Origin: Mastigias papua
Taxonomy: Eukaryota; Cnidaria; Scyphozoa; Rhizostomeae; Mastigiidae
DNA: 64,000 nt
NCBI GenBank assembly: GCA_964019165.1
Contig: OZ025271.1
Location: forward strand, 6,427,570-6,491,569
Direction of reading: 5' to 3'
Of this stretch, positions 45,169 through 56,331 are shown one piece after another. A program made the position numbers and the translations under genes. Positions within the stretch are counted from its first letter, which is position 1. Each line of letters opens with the position of its first letter. Below the pieces are notes generated by a model. It had not been told where the DNA came from. It saw nothing but the letters and a program-made list of their open reading frames with translations, and did no database searches.

Positions 45169-45448
45169 CAATGCCTGCCAAAAGTCTTGGAACACTTGCT
45201 ATGATTTACGCTATAGATGAGCTATAGCATCCCCTCCCCCGTTAAACAATGTTGTATGAAGCAAATATGGGCAACTCGAAGGCCAAAAGTGATGCGTGTT
45301 TTTAAAGCTACTGGTCTCCGCTATCGAATCAACATTGTTTCAGGGGGGGGGGAGGGGGTCTACATTTTAAGTGGTGTCAAGGAGAAGCGGCAGGAGTCGG
45401 AAATCAATACAATCGTGTGGGTGTTCCAACTACTTTTGGCAGGCATTG
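45169..45448 (+). mobile_element. MITE copy 1 (CAATGCCTGCCAAAAGT)
   Basis: Inverted ends CAATGCCTGCCAAAAGTCTT and complement of CAATGCCTGCCAAAAGTAGT. The interior includes GAGCTATAGCATCCCCTCCC and a G-run. Direct copy of 47854-48126, almost identical apart from the length of the G-run and a few bases. Tc1/mariner-like by the TA duplication at the outer side. Confidence 0.8.
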
Positions 45449-46615
45449 TCTGAATCTCATATTTAAGGAGGACAGGTAGAGTTGCAACGATGGATCATAC
45501 TAATAGGTTTTCGAGGGTACTGATTTCATTTTTAGCGGAATCAGAGCCATATCTCTATGGGATCATTAGCTTCCGTGCTAATTTGATGTCTTTATATGCA
45601 GTTTATTGACGAAAATTCAGCAAAATGTCTAGAAATTTCAACTATAGTACAAATGCTGTCCAAAATAATTGAAATGCACTGCGATCATCTCCTCTTCATA
45701 TTATTAGCATATATCGGACATATGGGTAGAATTCTTAGATAAACAGCAGAGAAAATAAATAAACAAGTTATACGTTTTTATGTCATTGGGGTATCTAAAA
45801 ATGTATACATTGCAGTACATTACTAGTACAAGTGAGGTAACTGTAACTGATAATAAGTAAACCTTATTTTTTGTATATCAGTGAAATTATGTAGGAAGTT
45901 TCGAGCCTGCAACTTTTGCGCTCAAAGAATTGCCTTTTAAATAACAACCTGAGCTACATCAACTGGAAGCGAAATCTGTCCTCTCATGAGATGGGGGATA
46001 AAAGCTGAGCCGTTGCAAAGCTGAATATTTATATTTTACCGCATTTCCATCTTGTACCAGTTAAGAAAACATTAATAGTAAGCGTAGAAGACTATTTCAG
46101 ACTCTCATGGCACTGCAATGTCCTTATAACTATGCGTGAATAGTGTGAACAAAGCTTATTTACTTGCCTACAGTAACGCTGGCACTGAGGTAGTAGGCAG
46201 AAACAAGTTCTCCCCTGCAATATTCCAATCCTTTCAGTCTGTTACAGCATCAGGAGTTATATTCAATCAGTCCAGTGTATGAAGCAGCATAAAACTGACA
46301 GTTACCACTTTTATATGCCGTGCTATTAGAGAGGACACAAAGATACTTCCATCTTACCCCACCAAACGCCCGAATATCGCTCCGTTATTGACGGTCGGGA
46401 AATAGAGATCATTAGAAATCATCACTGTTCCTGGAAAACTTTCCGATTTCAAGCACGATGTTGATATTCAAAGCCAGAAAGCAGCTATGTCCTGTCAATA
46501 TTGTTGCGCAACATTACTACTACAATAACTATGTCATCGACTCCATAGACACGTAATTGTCCTTCGCAGTTTGCACGCTTCGCATGACTTCATCTTTGTA
46601 CACAATAGCTACGAG

Positions 46616-47022
46616 CAACGGTCTACAGCGGTCTACACTTCCTATAACTCCCACTGTCCCTTCCAGTGAGAAGTATTACCCCAAAAATGGTTCCCAAACG
46701 TTGTGCTTTATGTGCTAGTATGTGCATGTTGTGTATTCTCTGCCGAATAATGAGCATTTTCAGCAAAATTAGCAAATATCTCAACGGTCTACACTTTTTT
46801 GAAAATAAATTTGACCTAGTATTAAACTATTTCACAAAAAGTGTAGACCGTTGACGTTATCATCTTTTCCTCGGCAATGGTACAATAACTGTACGCAATC
46901 TATTGCAGGTGAAATACTCGTTAGAAAAGCTATCTTGTGCATAGTTCTCAATGTCGAAATCTCTACCATAAGATTTATTTTCATTTTCCAAAGTTTGTAG
47001 ACCGTTGTGTAGACCGTTGAGA
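46616..47022. mobile_element. MITE with doubled CAACGGTCTACA ends and inner foldback
   Basis: The left end has two tandem copies (CAACGGTCTACAGCGGTCTACAC, about 46616-46638). The right end has two in complement (GTAGACCGTTGTGTAGACCGTTG to about 47022). A third pair inside, 46781-46853, forms its own hairpin (CAACGGTCTACACTTTTTTG and CAAAAAGTGTAGACCGTTG). Six copies of one 11-bp word in about 400 bp. Non-coding. Confidence 0.65.
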
Positions 47023-47165
47023 TAGTCGGCCATGACGTCAGTCATTATGCAAGTCAATTGCCTCGATACTAAGAAGAGGGGTTCTACCTGTAACATTCAT
47101 GGATCGGGCTCCTTCTAGAGTAGGCACATTCGCACAAGGAAATGCAGAGGAACGCACCCCCTTCA

Positions 47166-47345
47166 TTATATATATATATCGTGTATATGAACATATAGAT
47201 ATTAATATAGGTATCAACATATATATAAAATATATATATTTATTCATATATATTTATATATATATTTGTATAGATGTATATTTATATATAAAGGTATTTG
47301 CCTATATTTCTATATATTTATTTATACTTATATTTTTATATGATG
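47166..47345. repeat. Degenerate TATA/TATT-rich tract
   Basis: TATATA- and TATTTA-rich low-complexity sequence of about 180 bp. The Ile/Tyr-rich frame across it is not a gene. Confidence 0.85.
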
Positions 47346-47853
47346 TATATTTATCTATACATGGCTATGCTTTAAATCCCCATGGCAGATCTAGCTGATC
47401 AGCTTAAGTTAAAAATCAAATAAAATAGAAAACAGATGCAATGCGCCAGTCAATACTTGATTGAAGGCCTAAAGCTTACCTATTGCTTAGACAATGATGC
47501 ATTGTTGCTACTGTAAGATCAATTATAGGTAAACGACTCCGCAACTCTATTATCGAAATACACAAAGAAAAGTTGTAATCAAGTCGATATCTTCTTTTCA
47601 TTTGCTGGTAGAGAGGTTAACTATCTGTGTCATTTGTGAATATACTTCCTTCATTTACAATTCATTTGCAAAGAAACATGACATCATAATCATCATTGAA
47701 TTTAGGGGATTTGTCAAGCCCCCTGCCAGTATCTCGGTAAGGTGTTACCTAATTGAGATTTCGTCAGCGGAAATGAAATCAGCGCCCTCAATTACCCCAT
47801 GTTTGGGAAAGGTTGTACGGCTGTATCGTATAGGTTCGAATATAAAATTCAGA

Positions 47854-48126
47854 CAATGCCTGCCAAAAGTCTTGGAACACTTGCTATGATTTACGCTATA
47901 GATGAGCTATAGCATCCCCTCCCCCGTTAAACAATGTTGTATGAAGCAAATATGGGCAACTCGAAAGCCAAAAGTGATGCGTGTTTTTAAAGCTACTGGT
48001 CTCCGCTATCGAATCAACATTGTTTCAGGGGGGGGGTCTACATTTTAAGTGGTGTCAAGGAGAAGCGGCAGGAGTCGGAAATCAATACAATCGTGTGGGT
48101 GTTCCAACTACTTTTGGCTGGCATTG
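47854..48126 (+). mobile_element. MITE copy 2 (CAATGCCTGCCAAAAGT)
   Basis: See copy 1. It is 273 bp, with CAATGCC at the left and its complement at the right end, abutting TA 48127-48128 and the resumed RT sequence. Confidence 0.8.
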
Positions 48127-48512
48127 TAGCTTAGCTGAATGAGACCATTAACAAAGATCTTGAGAGCATGGATCATTGGCTCGAAGGGTACAGTGCGTTT
48201 GACGCCTTTGCTAGACCATTGTTGACAAACCTTGGTTTAGGATCTATAAGGGAATGTTGTGGATATGAGATAAAATTATAACCTTTAAATCTCTCAATGA
48301 CCTTGCTCCAAGTTACCTTAGAAAACTTCTATGTCGAACTCTCCACAGTCTTGTAGAGCCCTAAGAAATGCGGAAAATGAATTGAGATTGTCATTGAAGA
48401 ACCTGGTAGTGGGCAAAAAGGATATTATTTCAGAGAAGCGAAATCATGGAATAGTCTCCCAGCTGATGCTAAGCTTGCACTATACCTGGCATCATTTAGA
48501 TTGCATTTGTAG
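48127..48512 (+). pseudogene. CR1/L2 RT fragment, right part
   Basis: Resumes the frame interrupted at 45168: (TSL)A-stop-LNETINKDLESMDHWLEG matches QLNEAITNDFKRLESWLQG of the 11-12 kb copy. It then jumps (internal deletion) to the C-terminal region ITFKSLNDLAPSYLRKLL and, with frame changes, SWNSLPADAKLALYLASFRLH. Decayed. Confidence 0.75.
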
Positions 48513-49642
48513 CTAGTTACATTGGCGTCTTTCACACACTTTCATGATCAGCTTTATGACTTTCTCAGAGCAAATGAATTATTATCAAAAAATCAATTTG
48601 CCTTACGAAAATTACACAGCACGATAACTTCGATGCTCAATATCACGGAAACGTGGTACAAAAGTATTGATGAACGTAAACTAAATGTGAGCATATTTGT
48701 GGATTTGGAAAAGCTTTTGACAAAGTCGACCATGATATGCTGTTATCGAAGTTATCAGCGTTTGGTATCTGTGGGGAAACACATTGCTGGTTCAAAACAT
48801 ACTTAAAAAATAGAAAGCAATTCTGCTATGTTGAGGGCCAAAAATCATCTACGAATGGAGTCGATTGTGGCATTCATCAGGGGTCATGCTTGGGGCCCTT
48901 ACTATTCATTATGTACATAAATGATTTTGAACATTGTCTTCAAGGCGCAGTTCCTAACATGTACGCTGATGATACAAGCATAACTTACTCCTCTACTGAT
49001 AGCGCATCTCTACAAAGGAATATAGAAATTGAGATGGCCAATGTCGCGGAATGGATGAGGCAAAATAGGCTTAGTTTAAACGCAAACAAAAGTGAATTCA
49101 TGGTTATAAGACATTCAAGACAACACAATAACCTGGATGAACTTAATGAAATTGAAGTCAACCAGGAAAAAACAGGTAGGGTTACCAAAACCAAATATCT
49201 TGGTCTCAATATAGATGAGAACCTGAGCTGGAATGATCAATACAAAAAAGTTAAAGCTAAGGTTAAAAGTGGCCTCTCTGCTCTTCAGAGACTGAAGGAC
49301 ATTCTACCCCAGTCAAAGTTAGCTGCTGTATACCGGGGATTGATGGAGAGCCACCTAAGGTATGGTAATATCAAATGGAGCTGTATTTCAGATACCAAGC
49401 TAAATAGCCTGCAGACGTTACAGTCTAGGGCCAAAAAAGTGATAGAAAATGGCAAACACAAGGATGGATGGGTCTGTGACTGGTTGCCTGTCAAAAAATT
49501 GATAAAATGTGATATGTTAGTTATGACACACAAAATCCTTAATGGCAAATGTCCAGAAAACATTCAAGATAAGTTTATCAAGATATCAAAGGTCTCAAGT
49601 TATTCAACTAGAAATAATCGCAGTGACTGCTTTCCGTTCTAA
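48513..49642 (+). pseudogene. CR1/L2-like reverse transcriptase fragment (second subfamily)
   Basis: Frames 48522-48806 and 48737-49642. RT pieces: LLSKNQFALRKLHSTITSML, VSIFVDLEKLLTKSTM (motif A region, frame-shifted), then FKTYLKNRKQFCYVEGQKSS, GIHQGSCLGPLLFIMYINDF, and an intact MYADDTSITYSS. C-terminal: NANKSEFMVIRHSRQ, TKTKYLGLNIDENLSWNDQ. It stops at 49642 before the usual C-terminus. The first catalytic Asp region is damaged and a frameshift lies near 48740. Related to the fragment at 60981-62041 (both have CLGPLLFI, ND-FE and SKxxHVYxALVExHLRY-like blocks). Confidence 0.82.
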
Positions 49643-49972
49643 AGTCGCAGTAACTACTTTCTGTTCTAAGGGTTTAGTCTCTGCCTTTGTGTCAAACCTG
49701 CCCTTCTTTTATATTGTTATACAAAAATAGTAGAATTTTGGAATGTGAAGGGTTTTATACAGCAAAACATCTGAGCACTTATTCTTGACTGTGAGCAGGT
49801 ATCGCTGTTTAATGAAAATATCGTTGATTCGCTGCTTTTTAGACTTGATTATTTGCGACATGCTGTTTTGACGAGCGTTGATTTGCGTGACGAATGTTGT
49901 CCGCAGTAGGAGTGCAGCTAGGCCAAGGCCTAGAAGCATTTGTTGGTAAGGGACCTTTCACTTTTAAGTCCC
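49635..49972 (-). repeat. Uninterrupted copy of the X-Y repeat
   Basis: About 335 bp. Its complement matches 55208-55445 (part X) followed by 62328-62412 (part Y). In complement the junction reads CCTTCACATTCCAAAATTCT, then ACTATTTTTGTATAACAA. It is an empty-site reference for the 6.9-kb element at 55446-62327. It contains a frame with SQIIKSKKQRINDIFIKQRY, also seen in the other copy, but its meaning is unknown. Confidence 0.7.
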
Positions 49973-50239
49973 AAAGGGGCCGGAGGAATTTCCGTTTCAA
50001 AACAGAATCTTTGCGTGACACCCCATTCACGCATATGAGATTAGTGTGACCCCCCAATGACCCTTACAAGAGCTGTTCATCAGGTTTGCAGAAACTGAGG
50101 CAAAGTGTAAGCTACTGATCATACTTTGCATATAGAATGTGCCTCATAGCTGATAACATTTCTGAAGAGGCAAAAGCAAATTAGTCTGACGTTTTCGATT
50201 TTGATAGTGACTTTTACTAAAAGCACTCTAATGGGGTGA
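49973..50239. other. Spacer before CR1 relic
   Basis: No gene recognised. Confidence 0.3.
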
Positions 50240-50248
50240 AAATGGAAA

Positions 50249-51925
50249 ATGCAACTGATGTTAAGCAAGGATGATGTGGTTGCAATGCTTTCAAAATTAC
50301 ACAATGAAGGAATATTGGAAATTAAACAACATGGCAATGGGTCAATATCATATAAGTCAATAAAGGTTACGTCAGACCGAATACCCATGAGAACAGCAGT
50401 AATATACGAAAGGAAGCAAAGGAAGGAGATAATGACATGGAATTTGAATTGGAGTATACAACTGGCACTGGAGATGGGGGAATTATATTAGAGAAATGTA
50501 TAGAAGATGCTAGTGACGAGTGCGTTATTGACAACAGTAACACCCTTCAGGATTCTTTTCTCGAATTTCTTGATGGCGGAAGTATTCCCGCTAAGGCTAC
50601 ACCTACACGCATTGAAGAAACCGAAATCCCAGGTAAGGCAACAACGACCAATATGTGCCATGGCTTAAAAGACGACACCTCCACAGCCAATGTCAGAGAC
50701 TCTCAACCCATTTTTCAATATGAATCACCAATGGAACTCGGAAAGGTTGTATAGGTCATTGGTAAAATGGCCGAAACTCTGAACAACCATATTGAAATGC
50801 TACGTGATGAAAAGATCTTAAATCGAATGCTAAGAAATACCATTGAATTTCAGTAGGATGACAACTCTTCCAAGGCAATTAGAATTAAAGAGCTTGAAAC
50901 AATCCTAGAGAGAACAAGCAAACCAACTCAAGACAATGAAAATAGAAATTACACGACTCAACAACAGCCTAAAGTAAGTACACAAAGCACATGCAACGAC
51001 CTGCCAGCCAGGCCTCTTAAGGAATCTCAACAATCAAACAAACTACATAGTTTTAACTCACAGTTAGAAGAGTACATGAAAAGAAAAAGAGAAAAATATG
51101 CAGAGCATCTTGTGACATGTAAAGCTGAAGCATTGCTCTGCCTCAAAGGACCACAAGGACGAACGAGCTATGAGACAAAGCAAAAACAAAATGAAAGGAA
51201 AAAACAAAACTGGACCAGCTGTACTAAAGACAATGGCCAGCCAAAATATAGTTCAGCGTTTCAGAATGAAAAGGTACCAAATAGCCTAAGTCTGCCACCA
51301 CAAAAGCTACAAAGCCAACAGATGCAACAGTAGCAAAAAGAAAATAACTTTTTAAACACCCCCGACAATATTCAATTATTAAAACAAAAACATAGCCTGA
51401 CTTCTTCGAAAAAGGGACAGACACAAGAAACCGGTTTCTGGAGACCTGGAGCCACTCTAATTGTTGGAGACAGTATGCTTAACGGTGCGGAGGAACGCGA
51501 AATTCTATCTTGCCTAAAGGTGAGGAATTTTCCAGGCTTAGCTGTTAGAGATATGTATGATTATGTGAAGCCGTTGTTGAGGAAAAGGCCATCTCATGTA
51601 CTCTTGCATGTCGGTACGAATGATGCTGTTAATTTTGATTCTAAGGCCATTGTCAGTTAGCTCATCAACCTTAAAGAATACATTGAGAAAGAATTGCCTG
51701 ATAGCAAGGTCACCTTACCACTACCAATAATGAAAGTTGACAATACGAAGGCAAATAAAATCCTAGCTGCGGTCAAGAATGCACTAAAGAAAACAGAAAT
51801 TGACACACTTAACAATGACAGCAAAAAGAGAGACCACCTTGGATGAGTAGGATTGCATTTAAATTCTCATGGTAGCGCAAAATTTGCAGCAAATCTACTA
51901 AGTAAAATAAAGTGCATTTAGTAAT
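50249..51925 (+). pseudogene. CR1/L2 ORF1 relic with SGNH hydrolase-like domain
   Basis: Open pieces 50437-50754 (acidic), 51076-51333 (Lys/Gln-rich) and 51475-51660. The last has ATLIVGDSMLNGAEEREI (SGNH block I, starting about 51451), HVLLHVGTNDAVNF (block III), and, beyond stops at 51658 and 51844, GLHLNSHGSAKFAANLLSKI (block V). The N-terminal half is charged and probably coiled-coil or nucleic-acid binding, but not identifiable. Several stops. Confidence 0.7.
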
Positions 51926-51989
51926 AGTGCCGGGGATGAGGGGATAAATTCGTCCAAGGGCACTCTGGCTCATTACATCAGCATTCTAG

Positions 51990-54780
51990 ACGTTAAAAGA
52001 GGTCTTGCAATTGCTTCTCTAAATGTGAATGGGCTTCCTCAGCCATCATGATGAGATTCAGTTGCTACTCAGAGATCATGATTTACGCATAATCGCCATA
52101 AATGAGACTAAATTAGATCCTGGCTATTCAACACAAATCATTAGAATTAAATCTATATTAAGAATTCCATTGGGTACAAGCTACGAAAGGATTTTCCTGA
52201 TAGTGACCTTGAATTGACCTGTGTAACAATTTTGCCCCCCAAAGCTAAGTCCTATTTCCTCTTAACCTCGTACCGACCACCTAGTGACCCAGTAGAATCC
52301 TTCAACAAGCTTGAACTAATTCTCTCTTTCTTAGACAAGGAAGAAAAGGAAGGTATTCTCCTTGGCGATACAAATTGTGATTTTACAGTGAAAGAAGGTA
52401 TCAACTTGAATAGCAACGCCAAACATTTCACAAATATTTATGAGCTTTTCACTTTTAAGCATCTTATTACAGAACCAACTCGCATCACTACAAATTCTTT
52501 TTCTATTATTGATCATATCGCAACAACGTCTCCAAAGAACACAGTAAAAGCTGGGGTGCTTCCGATGTCTTTAAGTGACCATTTCATGATTTTCTTGTTC
52601 TTAAGCTCGAGGGTGGGGTACTAAAAGACCATAAAGCGAGCAATACACGGAGATTGAAAAACTTCAATGAACAATTGTTCCTCAAGGATGTTGTTAGCAT
52701 TAATTGGGTAAAGGCTCTGGATCAAACTGATGATGTTAATGTGCTTGTGAGCAACTGGCCCAGACTCTTTTCATTGGTGATCGAGAAACATGCCCCTGTT
52801 AAAAATATGCGAGTCTCGGACAAGTATTGCCCCTGGGTCAATGCTGATCTTAGGGCACTTATTAAGTCTAGGGATAAGCTAAAGCTAGCGGTATGCAAAA
52901 ATAAGTCAACATTATTTATGAGTTCTTACCGACAGTTAGGAGATAAGGTCAATAATATTAATGCAAAACTCAAGCGCCAATATTTTACAACTAGAGTTTC
53001 AAAGTTTAAAGGCAATATGAAGGAAACTTTGAAGATAATAAATCAGCTCTTCAATTAAAGATCTAAGTCCACGAATATAGACCATCTGCTAGACCAAAAT
53101 AAGACTATTTCGAACAAAAGAGAAATATCCCAGTCTATGAATAGCTTCTTCTGTTCCATTGGTAAAGACTTGGCAAATAATATGGAAGGTGGGTATGACC
53201 CTCTGATTTTGTGTGACTACTTCAAAAATAGCAATGCTGCAAAATTCACATTTCATGCTCAACAAATTAGAGAAGCAATTGGTTAAGCTCACGACGTCCA
53301 AGAGCTCTCGGGACGACGGCATCTCCAGTTACTTCCTCAAACTGGCGATGCATTATATTGAAGATTCTCTTGTATATTTATTCAACACTTAACTCGAAAC
53401 AAGTCAATTTCCTGACCCTTGGAAAATTGCTCGAGTTTCACCAATTTTCAAAGATGGTGACAAGACCGAAAAGTCTAATTACAGGCCAATATCGGTACTA
53501 CCAGTTGTCTCCAGGCTCTTTGAAATTTGTGTTCAACCAGTTGTACAGGTATTTGAACGATAATTGTTTCATCAATTCTAAACAGTCTGGTTTTAGAGAA
53601 CTTCATTCCACTATAATATGCTTACTTAAGAACACAGATGACTGGTACACTGGGATGGAAACAGGGAATCTGGCTGATATGGTCTTTGTAGATTTGAAGA
53701 AAGCATTCGATAATGTTGATCACCTAATTCTCTGTAGGAAACTGGAATCTTATGGCGTTCTGCATAGAGAACTAGCCTGGTTTTGATCCTACTTATCAAA
53801 TAGAGTCCAGTACTGGAGAGTAAATGGTGTCAACTCACAAATTGAAAATATCGAAATTGAAGTGTCCCAAGGGTCATGCCTTGGTCCACTCCTTTTTCTT
53901 GTTTACATTAATGATCTACCGAGGGCACTAAAAAGTCCACTATATCCATGTATGCTGATGACGCGAGTCTGTGGTTTAAGTCCAAGGATTTATCCCGACT
54001 GAATGAGGCTTTGAACGAGGATCTCTCACACCTAGATACTTGGATGATTAGCAATAAGTTATCGCTTAACGTAACTAAAACTCAATCAATGTTGGTTTCC
54101 ACCAAAGCTAGAGAGAATGCACTTGATAGGTCGAACCAGAATCTACAGGTAAAGATTCATGGAACGGAGCTGGAAGTTGTTAGCAAAATTAAGTACCTTG
54201 GGGTCCTTTTAGACAACAGCCTTGATTGGAAAGATCAAATCCGGGCTGTTTCTCTAAAGGCTTCCAGAGGGCTTGGCCTTCTAAAGCATTCGAAAAATTT
54301 CTACCACTCTCAGCCTTTACAAGTCTCTATACTAGCATTGTAGAGCCCTATTTCTGCTCCTGCTGGTCGGTTTGGGGGTGTGCAGGTATAACTGAGATTA
54401 ATCGTTTGCAAAAGCTGTAGAGCAGAACTGCTAGAATTGTAACGAACAGTAGTTTCAACACCCCCAGCAATCAGGTGATTTTAAAAACTGGGATGGAAAA
54501 CGATCAATGAACTAATCAATATTGAATCTAAAACAATAGTTTTTGAGCATAAATGAACTTGCTCCTCCATATCTACGCAGTATTTTTAGGAATAATTCGC
54601 AGAGTACCTCATATAGCTTACGCAATATATGAACAGATCTCAGGATGCCAAGAAAGAGTACAGAAAACAGCAAAAAATGTTTTTCGTTTAGAGGTGCGAA
54701 ACGTTGGAACAGTCTTAAAGGTAACTGCAAGCAAGTAGCCTCCCTTAGCACTTTTAAGCGGCATATTCAGCAATCCAAAT
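51990..54780 (+). pseudogene. CR1/L2 ORF2 relic: endonuclease and reverse transcriptase
   Basis: Endonuclease pieces: IASLNVNGLPQ at about 52012, LRIIAINETKLDPGYST (52080-52130), SYRPPSDP at about 52271, ILLGDTNCDF, and MSLSDHFMIF near 52567. Linker 52654-53058. RT pieces from about 53440: IFKDGDKTEKSNYRPISVLP, QSGFRELHSTIICLLKN, MVFVDLKKAFDNVDHLIL, QGSCLGPLLFLVYINDLP, MYADDASLWF (YADD intact), then NKLSLNVTKTQSML and KYLGVLLDNSLDWKDQI. C-terminal tail to about 54780 (NELAPPYLRSIF-like). At least six frameshifts or stops. Confidence 0.85.
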
Positions 54781-55207
54781 GAACGCTGAATTTTTAATTC
54801 TTATCTATTTTGACTTCTCATATTGTATTAAAGGTTGTAACCCTGTTTTTATAGGTAATGTTTGTATTTTGATGTTTAGCTTTTCTCTCAACAATATATT
54901 TGTATTTTAGATGAAGGGACCCTTGAAAATCAGCGTGTTTCCTGAAGGGCCCCCTCCTTAAAGAAGTTTAAAATGAAATGAAAATGAAATTAAAGTACAA
55001 AAGCAGCACTGGAACAGACAGTGAAACTGGGGAGTGTGAATCAAGTGACTGACATTAATATGATTGACAAATATAACTTTGATAAAAGTAATATTTTTAT
55101 ACTGACAGTCATTAGGTTTGGCCCAACATGGATGACGAAAAAGGTAAAACTGCTATTGTGAATCTGTTAAGAATATTTTTTGACTCCCCATGTTTTCCTC
55201 TGGCACC

Positions 55208-55445
55208 TATGGCACTTAAAAAATGAAAGGTCTCTTATCAACAAATGCGTCTAGTCCTTGGCCTAGCTGCACTCCTACAATGGACAACATTCGTCACGGA
55301 AATCAAGCTCGTCAAAACAGCATGTCGCAAATAATCAAGTCTAAAAAGCAGCGAATCAACGATATTTTCATTAAACAGCGATACCTGCTCACAGTCACAA
55401 ATAATTGCTGAGATGTTTTACTGTATAAAACCCTTCACATTCGAT
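55208..55445 (+). repeat. Part X of the X-Y repeat (left of the 6.9-kb element)
   Basis: Matches the complement of about 49720-49972, in the same order, up to CCTTCACATTC. Part Y continues at 62328 after the 6.9-kb element. See 49635-49972 for the uninterrupted copy. Confidence 0.7.
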
Positions 55446-56331
55446 AATAGACCCTTTTCACATTGACGTAGAGAGGGCTCGACCTCTGGCGAAAATGAGG
55501 CAAGTGATGTTCCAGATTCTTCGCTGACAATGCTCAGTACGGGGAAAGGAGCTATTCACTCATTTTTGCTATTGTTCTGCTTAAGATGCGGTCAAAAATG
55601 GACAATAACATGGATTCCATGTTAAATTAGGCTCCGGAGAATAAATGTAGATCAGTCAGAGGGCAATGTACCGTGCATTGGTGCTATAACGCACTTTACA
55701 AAACCGATGCTTCGCCAACGGGCCTACATCTGTTTAGGTATTCACAGGCGAATCGAGCGAAAATTCGTTGGCGCAATTTTAGTAAAACAGTAGATGCCAT
55801 AGATGATTTAATTATAAAAAATCTGTGCCTATCTTCGAGGGAAACATTTTACGGATGGGAATATCATAAACGGTCAAACACGCGGCGACTCACTCGAGGA
55901 CCTTTGCCATCCTCGCATCTGTACACTTGTATTGACCCTAAACACCGGGAACCAAACCTTAAAATTAGGCCTTCCACCATCTTTCATTCATAACCGGTCT
56001 TCTCCATTTTTGCAAAGTCATCCCACATCTGGACATCACCTTGCATCACCCCTGTCATCACATCACACAGGTCATTCCTTTACTTTCGTTTACTTCATAT
56101 AGCCTCTTTGCTTACTCAGCCCACTACCTTCTTTTTATATCTATTTAGTAATGATTCGTCAGCTAAATTTGTGTATATATGTCTGTAAAATTATAAAGAA
56201 TAGTCAGTCAGTAGATCAGTACGTTAACTCAACATCGTCTATCTCTGGCTCCGTGTTAAATGAGACTACTTGTACTTCAACCATCAAAAGAGGAAAGGCC
56301 GGTTGCCACACTACAGCATGTCATACATTAA

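Larger units (their letters stand above)
45449..47853. other. Cargo between two MITE copies
   Basis: 2.4 kb with no recognised gene. It contains the CAACGGTCTACA MITE (46616-47022) and a TATATA-rich stretch (47166-47345). Short inverted ends TCTGAATCTCATATT / AATATAAAATTCAGA mark its borders. Confidence 0.5.
45169..48126. mobile_element. 2.96-kb composite bounded by two direct MITE copies, TA target
   Basis: The outer ends are CAATGCCTGCCAAAAGT (45169) and its complement (to 48126), with TA at 45167-45168 and 48127-48128. Removing 45169-48128 rejoins the RT frame precisely (TSL then A-stop-LNETINKDLE). Each end holds a whole MITE of about 275 bp (45169-45448 and 47854-48126) in the same orientation, and 2.4 kb of other sequence lies between. 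The intervening piece itself begins TCTGAATCTCATATTTA and ends with the near-complement TATAAAATTCAGA. Confidence 0.7.
50240..54994 (+). mobile_element. CR1/L2-like retrotransposon, long but heavily decayed
   Basis: About 4.75 kb with ORF1 relics, an endonuclease-RT ORF2 in many frames, and a 3' end (CCTTGAAAATCAGC, CTGAAGGGC, CCTCCTTAAA) that matches the element at 10838-12711. The tail is AAATGAAATG-type. The 5' limit is approximate, set by ORF1-like frames from 50249. The second near full-length member of the window, but far older than that at 25955. Confidence 0.8.

Noticed and set aside
55673..55993. Exon-like frame DDLIIKNLCLSSRETFYGWEY shared with 60586-60909 (-)
   Set aside because: The two copies are the inverted arms of the 6.9-kb element; no evidence that the arm is translated.
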